This document shows, piece after piece, positions 11,034-19,777 of a stretch of DNA of 64,000 nt. The position numbers and the translations under genes were made by a program. Location: positions 955,001 to 1,019,000 of the forward strand of contig OZ037903.1 of the NCBI GenBank assembly GCA_964035575.1, read 5' to 3'. The stretch's first letter is position 1, and each line of letters opens with the position of its first letter. The notes beneath the pieces are model-generated. The model was not told where the DNA came from, searched no databases, and saw only the letters and a list, made by a program, of their open reading frames with translations. Origin of the DNA: Rhynchopus sp. YZ270_cl-10 (taxonomy: Eukaryota > Euglenozoa > Diplonemea > Diplonemida > Diplonemidae).

Positions 11034-11145
11034 GTCAGATGTAAACCATGAAATGGATGGTTGGACCCACCCGGTACAGCCGGTCATTGTACCAAGGTAC
11101 ACTGTTTTCACGAGAAGGCCGTTGTATTTTCAAGTCAAACTTTAG
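11034..11145 (+). repeat. Family A repeat (full length)
   Basis: Begins CAGATGTAAACCATGAAATG, contains CGGTACAGCCGGTCATTGTA in which GGTACA/TGTACC can pair, and ends GTATTTTCAAGTCAAACTTT. Confidence 0.8.
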
Positions 11146-11227
11146 TTTCACATTTGCATATGTTCAATATAGAATTTGTCACAATAACCATAAAATTGCT
11201 GCCCTCTTTCGAGGGTATGCAATTTGC

Positions 11228-11271
11228 AAGGTGACTGAGCATGAGAGCTTAGATTCATCTTATAAACTTTT
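11228..11271 (+). repeat. Hairpin repeat H1
   Basis: AAGGTGACTGAGC-ATGAGAG-CTTAGATTCATCTTATAA, then a T-rich tail. It lies about 85 bp after a full family A copy. Confidence 0.7.
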
Positions 11272-11937
11272 CCTTTAAAAAAAGAACCGATTACGAAAAA
11301 CGTACTCCCTCCCTCTTTTTTTTCTTCGGTGTGCATTGAGGCCTAGGTTCATTTTGCGGGGGGTTTTTTTTTCTTCTCAACGCAGTCAAGCTGGAATCAG
11401 AACAGCAGGTTTGTTTTGTTTTGGTTTTGTTTTGCTAGATATGCGTGCACACGAGGTGCTTTTCATTCGTCCAAATTTTTTTGTTTCAGGTGACTGAGCT
11501 CAAGGGAGGTCATCTTCCAAAAGGTGGACTAAAAAAAGGTCACCAATTTTTAGAATTTCCCGTTTTTTTTTTTGTTGAATTTTCTCTTTTCTCTGAATGA
11601 ATGTATATTTTCTCTTTTTTTTTTTTTTTTGCTCTCGTCTCACCAAGAAAACTCTTCAAAAAAAGCGACCCTTTCGTCTTTGTGTGAGCATCTCTCCCTC
11701 TCTCTCTTTTTTTCCCCGGTCACCATAGTAACGGTGCCTGCGTCTGCAAAGGGGAGTGGGGATACTGTTCGAAACCCTTCGTTTCATCTATAACAAAAAT
11801 GTTTGAGATAAATAGGGTGTTCGGGCCCCGCTCCCCCAGGTTTTGGCGCACAACAAAAAATAAAAAACGATAGTACATTACAATTGACTCTCGCGAGCAA
11901 TCCAAAAACAGCTTTTTTAATGGCAACTCCCAAACGC

Positions 11938-12035
11938 AACACTCCGGGGGGGGGGTTTCGATAACCCCCGCGGAGTGTCAGTGCCCTGCGTCCCCAGAGG
12001 CGTTTTGCACTATCAACTTCACTTTTAATGGTGAC
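11938..12035 (+). repeat. Family C repeat (full length)
   Basis: A stem ACACTCCGGGGG / CCCCCGCGGAGTGT around TTCGATAA, then GTGCCCTGCGTC and TTTTGCACTATCAACTTCAC. The loop region resembles a tRNA B-box. Confidence 0.75.
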
Positions 12036-12648
12036 TTAAGCGCGGGAAATGGTTTCGGGTCCACCCTTCCGGTGTTCTGGTCAGGGCAAGTTATCTTTGC
12101 CATTGTAGATACCCACTCGTATGCACACAAAACCAATTCTTCTCTAGAGTGGAAAAACAGCGTCCTGATTAATACGGAATAATCAATGATATTATGGAAA
12201 CAAAAATACTATTTGAGCACACCCACTTTGGGAACAAAAAACAAAAAAAACAATAATGAAGTCAGTAGCGTTGTAAAGTACTTCTGGAAAGGCTGTGGTT
12301 TTTTTGTGTGTGTAGGGGAGGTGTTTTTATCCAGTGTTTTCCACCACTTTGGAGAATTCTCTAAATATCGGTGGTGTTTTGGCCTCAAAGAGGTTTCCTC
12401 TTCACGGCCAGGTAGTCAGTGGGAGCGTATTTTGCAGTAATAAAAATATCAGCACAGAATATCTATTACACACTTTACGCACAAACAAAAGGATCGGATA
12501 GGTTGCCCGATATCCCACATCGTTTCATTCTTTTTTTTTTTTGCCTTCGAATCGTTCTTTAGGGTTCCATCCCTGTTTTGTTCTTTTCTTCTTCTCGATG
12601 AGTTGTTTGCACTTTCAACTTAGTTTTTGTGTTCCTTCTCTTCCCTAG

Positions 12649-12757
12649 TGGTTGTACTGTGACATATATAATTGCCCATAATACATAACACACATCACAA
12701 CACAGATGTTGTGATGTGTATTATGTATTATGATGGGCAGTTATCACAATACAACCA
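12649..12757. repeat. 109-bp near-perfect foldback
   Basis: The arms begin TGGTTGTACTGTGACATA and end TTATCACAATACAACCA. Pairing continues through AATACATAACACACATCACA / TGTGATGTGTATTATGTATT to a few-base loop. Over 50 bp can pair with a few mismatches. No coding frame is seen. Confidence 0.85.
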
Positions 12758-13130
12758 CTCTTTCTCCCCTTTTCGTCATCTATCCAAAAAAAAAAAAAAA
12801 AAAAAACTGTTCAATTCGTTAATTGTGGTGAGTCTTGTGGAAGTGTACAATATTTCAGATCCTTTTCAAGGGCAACTAGTGTTTTAGCACGTCAAAAAAA
12901 AAAATATGTATCTTGAGGTGGGTTTTCTATATTTGTGGAAGACTGCCTGAATGGCTCACGAAAACTCCCCCCCCACACCCACCGTTTTGCTTTTTTGCAC
13001 TTCACCTATTCACTTCTCGCTTATAACTCAAAACCCACCTCAAAACCCCCAGCCTCTGCAGGTGTTAGTGGTACCTCGCTTGGGTGGGGTGGCCTATTTT
13101 TTTTTGGAGGTTTTTTTTTATAAAAAGTGC

Positions 13131-13190
13131 AACACTCAGGGTTCGATAACCCCCGGAGTGTCAGTCAGTGCACCACTTTGCGTAGTTTTA
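13131..13190 (+). repeat. Family C repeat (short copy)
   Basis: ACACTCAGGGTTCGATAACC / CCCGGAGTGTCAGTCAGTGC. The stem and TTCGATAA loop are kept and the tail is diverged. Confidence 0.7.
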
Positions 13191-13420
13191 TCGTTAACCT
13201 CAAAAAAAGGAGAGAAATGAAAGGGAAATGGTGGTTCTATTGGAGGGATTTTATTTTTTGGCTTTTTTGGCCTTTTTTGAGGGTTCCAAAAAAATACCAA
13301 AAAAAAAAGTCAACTTTTTTCTAGCACACTCTTTATGACTTGAAGTCACCAGACATTTTTTTTTCTCCAAAAAATATTACCCCGCCCCGTCTTTCTCTGT
13401 GAGGGTGAGCAAAAAGAAAG

Positions 13421-13465
13421 TAGTGGAGCCCGTCCTTGGATGTCTACACTACCCCAACTTTCTGT
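13421..13465 (+). repeat. Family D repeat
   Basis: TAGTGGAGCCCGTCCTTGGA / TGTCTACACTACCCCAACTT. Confidence 0.6.
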
Positions 13466-13995
13466 TAAATTTGTGTGCCTAATTTTTTTTTAACAAAATC
13501 ATGACGTGATTTAGTGCTCTGTTTACTCTGTAGTTGCCCCCAGAGAAACTGTTTGTGGAGGACACCACTCAGAAAGTTGAGTGGTGTTCTTATTTTTCTT
13601 TTATTTGCTGGGTCTCCTCTCTTGTTTTTTCTTTATCCGAGGATTCCCCCCAGTTACTTATTTTGATGTGTCCCTCTTCTCTCCCAAAAAAACAGCAAAA
13701 AAAAAAATACTGATTTCCAACGACCAGTATATACCTCACCCCTCACATAAGCTCCCTTTTCCCCGTTGCAAAGGCACACAGCGTGCGGAGCGTACACACG
13801 TACCCCCCCACGTTCGCTTTTTTCCCCTGCACAGTTCGTGCCCTTTCGTACCATAAAAAAACCCCTTTTTATCACACGCACGTTGTTACAAAAAAAAAAA
13901 AAAGCCTTGAATTACAAAACCAGAACGGGGTATCTTAAAAGATAAGAGAAAAGAGAGTCTTCCCCACGTCCCCTTTTTCTTTTATTTGCACATAT

Positions 13996-14115
13996 CAGAT
14001 GTAAACCACGAACTGGATGTAAGGCTGCATGGTTGGGTGTCCACCCCGGTACAGCCGGTCATATACCAAGGTACACAGTTACGAGAGGGCTGTAGTATTT
14101 CAAAGGCAACTTTAG
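13996..14115 (+). repeat. Family A repeat (full length)
   Basis: CAGATGTAAACCACGAACTG ... GGTTGGGTGTCCACCCCGGT ... TTACGAGAGGGCTGTAGTAT. Its end is about 220 bp before the next gene's ATG. Confidence 0.85.
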
Positions 14116-14333
14116 TTGCACCGTGCGCACATTTCGTCGATTACTCAAATAACCCCTTCTTCTGTCCCGTTAAATTGTCACCAAAACTCACCTAATAACA
14201 GAAGCACGTACACACAAATCATGACCTTTCACCGATAAAAATTGGAATAGTGTTTCTTTCACCCTCCCCTGCTCCCCTTATTTCTCTCCACTTGACCTCA
14301 AAAAAAAAATTCCTCTCGTTTTCCCTTAAAAAA

Positions 14334-15314
14334 ATGGAAACCTGGGTTATCATTGTCATCTGCATTGCTGCGACGGCCGTTGTGGTTGGGTTCTTTGCTT
14401 GCGTAGCTTGCTGTTTCAATAAGGACCCGCCACTTGCGAAATCACGCGAAATCGAACGCGGTCTGATCTCTGCCAAACATGTCCCGCACCTCCCGCAGGA
14501 ACCACGCACACCCGGAAGCAGCGAAGCCTCCATCGACCTCGACCCTAACGACCCCTTGAGCAAGCTCCCACTCACCTTTGACATGAGCGTGGGCACGAGG
14601 CGAGGAGTTCCACACAGTGGCTATCTTTGGCAATACACTGACCCAGACGCTATTGTCTTCAGACAAGACGGTATTGCAACTACCCGCAGAATCAACCAAC
14701 GCCATGAGCTAGAAGCCCGCCCCGACCTGGTAGGCGCTTTGATACAATCCCCTGGGTCTCCCGGGGGGGTTACTGTGGGGGAAATGCGATTTGACGCTGA
14801 GAATGTGGATCGGGATCAAGACCCGCATAGTGGTGTCAGCGCGAACCTTGCTTCGATAGGAGGGCCGGCACCACCGAGGAGGTACGCGAAGAGGATGAAT
14901 ACGTTGCCAGCTTTGGGTTCGATACGGGCTGGGGAGGTGGTGGAGTTGGCTCCGATCATGCCGAATGGGGTGAGGTTGACAAAAGATTTGGCGCAGGTCG
15001 AACGCCCAACGGGGGTGCCCATTTCATTAGAAAACGCCTTAATAGCAGATCGGCAGCTGCGCCCGACTCTTCCAGGCGATAAAGACGCCATTACCCCAAT
15101 GCCCTTTGATGATGGTGTTGATACAGTCGGCTGGAAGCGGCCGCACTCTCAACTAGGCAGACGGATACTACGCTTTCAAACTCTCGAAGCTGACGACGGC
15201 CCTGAAGAAGAAATGCCAATGGTAGAAAAGGCAATCATCCGCGGCCTGGAACACATGGAAATGCAAACAGGGTATGTGGCGGAGGAGTTCCTCCCGCCAC
15301 TTCCCGAGCGGTGA
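14334..15314 (+). CDS. Single-pass membrane protein, unknown function
   Basis: A 326-residue protein. An N-terminal hydrophobic segment (VIIVICIAATAVVVGFFACV, residues 5-24) is followed by CC and a basic stretch (FNKDPPLAKSREIER). This suggests a signal-anchor with a very short lumenal N-terminus and a cytosolic tail of about 300 residues; ACC could be palmitoylated. The tail is soluble, Pro/Asp/Arg-rich, with no recognised domain. The start is the ATG after an A-run. The best upstream AG is at about 14250, before rather than after the main C/T tract, so the leader junction is less clear than in neighbouring genes. There are no introns. The function is unknown. Confidence 0.75.
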   Translation: METWVIIVICIAATAVVVGFFACVACCFNKDPPLAKSREIERGLISAKHVPHLPQEPRTPGSSEASIDLDPNDPLSKLPLTFDMSVGTRRGVPHSGYLWQYTDPDAIVFRQDGIATTRRINQRHELEARPDLVGALIQSPGSPGGVTVGEMRFDAENVDRDQDPHSGVSANLASIGGPAPPRRYAKRMNTLPALGSIRAGEVVELAPIMPNGVRLTKDLAQVERPTGVPISLENALIADRQLRPTLPGDKDAITPMPFDDGVDTVGWKRPHSQLGRRILRFQTLEADDGPEEEMPMVEKAIIRGLEHMEMQTGYVAEEFLPPLPER

Positions 15315-15960
15315 TAAAAGCCCTAAGACATAAAAGGAGTTCTACGATAAAGACAGAGAGAGAGAGAGGGGCATTTGTGGACTATGTGTATCGGAAGAGC
15401 GATTTATCAGGGTCGTGTGGTGCTTCTAGGGTGGTTTATCTTACTGTACACAGTCTTCAGTGTAGAGCGTAAAGGGTAGAAAGCTTGCTCGAAAATCATG
15501 GTTTTCATGCTGTGAAAGCATGGCAGAATGATGTGTGTGTATGAGAGGCGTATTAAAGTATTCTCAAAACTCCCTCTAAGCTTTGCGTTTGCATCAAGTT
15601 CACTATTGTAGTGCCTGTCCCAAGGAGGCGTTTGCACTATAAATCTACTCTTTTTTTTTCAGTACGAAAACCTTCAATTTTGTTTGTCAATTTTTTGACA
15701 AACTTTCTCCAAAAAAAAAATTGTCGATACGAAGGCTTACTTTTCGACGTTTCTTTTCCAACTGTGTACACCTTTTGTAAAAAAAATGCTAGTTTTTTTC
15801 TCTTTTTTTTTCTGTATTTTTAAAATGTACCGTTTTACCCCAAATATACAACCGCGCACCTGGCGCTATACTCACCAGGAATGCCAAGCAAATAAAGACC
15901 CTTGCATGTTGCTCCCACAGCAAGGCAAGATGCGAGCCGCGCAGGAAGGAAACGTGCTGC

Positions 15961-16179
15961 ATGGGGCACCACCGCGAGGGCGACGGCCTTGACGTCGTGA
16001 TGGGCTTCTGCGATCCGCACCGACTCACACGTTGCGGCGCGTGCGATCTGCAGAACAAAACGTTGTTTGACTGCTGCAAGTCGTGCCACGGGACTCCCAC
16101 ACAGCCCAGCGTATACACAATTACACCCAAATTTCTCAGGGAAAAAAACGGTACATTGAATAGCCCCAAAAGTTGGTAG
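15961..16179 (+). CDS. Possible small Cys-rich protein or exon
   Basis: A GC-rich island in an A/T-rich spacer. This frame encodes 72 residues with a dense Cys pattern (GFCDPHRLTRCGACD ... LFDCCKSC) resembling ShK/PLAC-type disulphide modules. The same frame stays open upstream without an ATG through further Cys residues (LACC, ARCE, ETCC) to about 15835. It could therefore be an exon of a longer gene, spliced at CTCACCAG (15872) or CTCCCACAG (about 15922). No signal peptide is seen in the part shown. The opposite strand also has an open frame of 126 codons over this patch, without recognisable features. Coding status is uncertain. Confidence 0.3.
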   Translation: MGHHREGDGLDVVMGFCDPHRLTRCGACDLQNKTLFDCCKSCHGTPTQPSVYTITPKFLREKNGTLNSPKSW

Positions 16180-16599
16180 AGGCTGCAAAACTTCGTTCCT
16201 TTCCCCCCTTTGTTGTATTCAGATTTTTGTGCGTCGCCATATTTTCATTATTTATATTGTGTCAAAAACCAAAAAGCTGAACAAAAAAATAATTTGCTTT
16301 GTCATCCGGTACAAAGCAACCAAACCCTAGACTCGCTTTCAAAAAAAAAGGTCACCCCCCCCCCCCCCCCCCACAAATCTCATCCCAGATTCAATCACAT
16401 TTTTTTTACTGTTTTCACTACGATTAACAGTGGAAGGACACTATCCTGAGAGAAACTTCAGAGTGAAACCAGCTACTAGATAGACTTCGATGGGTCTTTC
16501 GCCCCTATTACACCCAGCTTGGACAACCGATTAGCACATCAACACTTCTTTTCTCTATCGCTCCGCCAAATTTTTTTTGGCCATATGTAACGCAATAGC

Positions 16600-16653
16600 T
16601 CTCTAACCCCTCTCCCTCCCTCCCTCTCCGTCTCCTTCATTCACACCCAACAG
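16600..16653 (+). promoter_or_regulatory. Probable trans-splice acceptor for the FKBP gene
   Basis: A run of CCCT/CTCC repeats, then TCACACCCAACAG. The AG lies 5 nt before the start codon, leaving almost no genomic 5' UTR. Confidence 0.6.
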
Positions 16654-16658
16654 AAAAG

Positions 16659-18562
16659 ATGGCAAAGTTTGTGGAAAAGGAGGGGGATGTTGTGGATGTG
16701 CTTGGAGACGGCACTTTGATAAAAACATGCGTGCACCCTGGTAAGGGTACGGGAAGGCCTCCAAAGGGCGCAACACTTCATGTGCATTATGTGGGCACGC
16801 TGGCGACCGGGACGCAGTTCGATTCGTCGCGTGAGCGTGACGAGCCTATTACCTTTGTGATTGGGACGGGGCAGGTGATTAAGGGGTGGGAGCATGGGTT
16901 TCTTACGATGAGGAAAGGGGAGCGGAGTACGTTGAAGATTCACCACTCACTTGCGTATGGGGAGGAAGGGAAGGCGCCGGTTATTCCGCCTGCAGCGACG
17001 TTGATATTTGATGTGGAGCTGCTCTCGTGGACCTCTATGGAGGATATTAGCGCGAACAAAACCAAAACCATCATGAAGCAGACCATCAAGCCTGCAGAAA
17101 ACGAATACACCAAACCAGTCTACGAATCCGAGCTCTCCGTTGTGGTGCACACCGCATCCAAACACACCCCAAACAACTTCGAAGAGGAACAACTCGAGAA
17201 CGACCCGACCACCATCAAATCCTCTACCTTCAAGAGAACCACCGTTACCCTCGGAGAGGACGACGTCCCCAGCCACATGGAAACCATTCTCAAATCCATG
17301 ACCACAGGAGAAACCGCACGCTACATCGTCGAAGTCAACCAACCCACCGTTCCAATCCCAAACTGGAAGGACACCATTGGCCTGGAGGACTCCGAATTCA
17401 TCATCCTTACTGTCACACTCGAGCATTTCACCTCACCAAAGCAGGTTTATGAGTGTCCGGACAACGCATCAAAGATTGCAGAGGGTGAAAAAAGGAAGGC
17501 AGCTGGCAACGCTTTGTACAAAGGGAAGCACTTCAAGCGTGCGGCAGCGAAGTACGAAGCGGGGCTTGCCTTTGTGGATGGAGACGATGCACAGCTCCTG
17601 CAGGCGAAGCTTCCGCTTTTGACCAACCTTGCTGCGGTGCAGATTGAAATGCAGCAGAACTTCTTTGCAGTGAAAAACTGCGAAAAAGCGCTCGAAATCG
17701 ACCCCAAAAATATGCGTGCAATCCTGAGAAAGGCGAAGGCGAACAGAATGCGTGCAGAGTTCGAGGCTGCAGAGGCGGACGCAAACTATGCACTGAGCAT
17801 TGACCCGAACAACAAGGACGCGAAGGCAGAATTGGTCCTCATTGCGAAGGTCCTTAAGGACCAGAAGAAGAAGGAGAAACAGACGTTCTCCGGGATGTTT
17901 GACAAGCTTGCGAAGAAGGCGCCTATCAAGGAAGCAGGGTCAGCCGTCGCAGCAAAGGAAGAACCTGACCTGGACTTCCAGGACAACGTGCCGAAGACAC
18001 TCTTCATCAACGCCTGTCTCATCCCTGAGGCCATTGGAGAGTACCGCATCAACATGAAAAAGCTCCACAGAAGCTCGCCCTACTGGGAGCGTGTCGGCGA
18101 AGGCCCCGAGACCGTCTGGAAGATCTTCTCAGACCCCCACGGCAAATGGAAGTTCGGCATCAACGAAATGGAGAGCGGGCTTGGATACGTCAAAGCGAAG
18201 GACGCGCACGAGAAGAAGACTATGCCACACGAAGTTGCAGAGTGGATGCAGGTTGGCGAGAGTATGTTACACTTTTTTTTTCTTCAAAATTTAGAGATAA
18301 AGAAATGGGACCTTTTAATTTCAACGTAGTCTATCGGTTCCTCCTTTTGGACCAGGGTTTGCGTGGGGTGGGATTGTTGCGGATTTTTGTGTCTTGGGCT
18401 GCATTATAAGTCAACAGATATAAACCCATCTTGATTAAGAAATGAATGGTACATAATAACAAAAATCCAACTACAGGCGGAGACTGGGAAACAGACCCCA
18501 TCACAAAGGTGTCGACTGTTGCGACACCCCAGGCAGGACCCGAGGTTCCGACCAGCCAGTGA
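16659..18562 (+). CDS. FKBP-type peptidyl-prolyl isomerase with TPR domain, 2 exons
   Basis: An FKBP51/52-like co-chaperone that isomerises X-Pro bonds and should bind Hsp90 through its TPR domain in the cytosol. Exons 16659-18261 and 18477-18562 give 562 residues. FKBP domain 1 (about 12-125) keeps the active-site residues: HYVG, FDSS, VIKGWEHG, AYGE and LIFDVELL. A second, degenerate FKBP-like domain (about 140-255) lacks these residues. TPR helices follow (about 268-395; AAGNALYKGKHFKRAAAKYE, TNLAAVQIEMQQNFFAVKNC, RAILRKAKANRMRAEFEAAE), with carboxylate-clamp Lys/Asn candidates. A ~165-residue C-terminal extension is not recognised. Splicing adds SGDWETDPITKV to the end. A strong C/T tract with CAACAG ends at 16653, 5 nt before the ATG. 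Confidence 0.93.
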
Positions 18563-18960
18563 AGGAGGGAGAGAGGCTGATGGCCTAAAAGGAACGAAAT
18601 GGACTAAAAGGATGAGCCTGTAGAAAGGCAAAAAAAGAGACAAAAAAACAGAGAAAAAAATACAAAAAAAAAAAGACAACAAAGCAAAAATCGAATAAAG
18701 TTAGCAACCGTTCTTCCTCCCATTACCCATGGAAAACCATGTGTGCGGGTCCATCTGTTCGATACCCCGCGGAGATCCGGTGCAGGCGTCAAAGTATTGG
18801 TCATGAATGACCATGACCAGTCCATCGTAAATAAGTACAATGGATGCTGTCTAACCTTAGTGATGATAGTATTTATGGCAACATTTTGTAGTCACTCGCT
18901 ATTTTTTTTTTAGATTGCTGCTTTCCCCTAAAAATAACGGGAGAATTTTACTGCTATTAC

Positions 18961-19008
18961 TTAGATGTGTCTGCACGTGAAGCACACTCATCTTACAAAT
19001 TTTCTTTT
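18961..19008 (+). repeat. Hairpin repeat H2
   Basis: TTAGATGTGTCTGCACGTGA / AGCACACTCATCTTACAA with a T-rich tail. It lies directly upstream of an H1 copy, the two stem types side by side. Confidence 0.7.
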
Positions 19009-19010
19009 CG

Positions 19011-19058
19011 TGAGATGACTAAACACGAGAGGCTTAGGTTCATCTTGCAAACTTTTTT
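19011..19058 (+). repeat. Hairpin repeat H1
   Basis: GAGATGACTAAAC-ACGAGAG-GCTTAGGTTCATCTT, then GCAAAC and a T-run. Confidence 0.8.
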
Positions 19059-19777
19059 TTTTTTTTTGGATTAAATTATAGGGGACTACTCCCTTTGATG
19101 GGCTCATAATAACTAGGAATATTGAGGCAGTATACATGCCGTGTGTGTGTGTGTTTGATAACTTATAGGGGTAATTCTTGCGCAGAATATGGCCCCAAAA
19201 ATGTGTGTTTTTTTACTCTGATGTGCCCGAGAAGCATATCCAGCTTTTCAAGTAAGGTGGGGAAAAAAACACAAAAAAAAAAAAAAAAAGGAAGAAAAAA
19301 CAGAAAATAGTCTGCAAGTTTGTGTGTAGGTAACCCCGAAAGACACAAACAACTTACCACGATTCCCCCCCATAACAAAACGAAACAAAGGAATGCGATT
19401 GTCCAACGAAAAAAAAAAAAAATACCGATCTCGCTGCTTTTTTTTTAAAGAGAGAGCCCCTATTGGTTGCCCAACCACCCCCCTTTTTTTTTGTTTGGTC
19501 CTAGCCCCTTTCTCTTTCACTCTATCGAGGCAGTGTGGCTGCGCGTCTTGGCCTATTTAGACTAGGTCCGGTTGGTGCCTTTTTCGCGTCCCCATGGCTG
19601 GCTTATTCCTGTATTCTTGGGCACAAAACCATCTCAACCCACATCACATTTGTACTAGACTTTCTTCTACAAGACCTGCATATATAGTACCTCATACACA
19701 CATCAACGCACATTGCAAAAACACTACATCAGTTATCAAACAAGCACATTGCAGGTACACTTGACACAATACACAAA

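Larger units (their letters stand above)
9236..14333. other. 5.1-kb repeat-rich spacer
   Basis: No credible gene is seen. The spacer holds hairpin repeats (9251-9280, 9471-9512, 10173-10206, 10811-10848, 11228-11271), family D (9919-9970, 13421-13465), family E (10622-10703), full family A copies (11034-11145, 13996-14115), family C copies (11938-12035, 13131-13190), and a 109-bp near-perfect foldback (12649-12757). Many long T and A runs lie between them. Confidence 0.7.
15315..16658. other. Spacer with a GC-rich Cys-rich patch
   Basis: Contains a family C tail fragment (15608-15650), a GC-rich segment (15835-16130) that may be a small gene or exon (see the entry at 15961), an uninterrupted C-run at about 16354, and a C/T-rich leader region before the FKBP gene. 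Confidence 0.6.
18563..19777. other. Spacer with hairpin repeats
   Basis: A family C-like fragment (18752-18790), tandem H2 and H1 hairpins (18961-19058), a diverged H2 (about 19217-19258), then A/T-rich sequence. The MLH3 leader has its nearest AG at 19754. Confidence 0.7.

Noticed and set aside
16354-16372. Long C-run as a functional element
   Set aside because: A simple homopolymer in a spacer with nothing linked to it.
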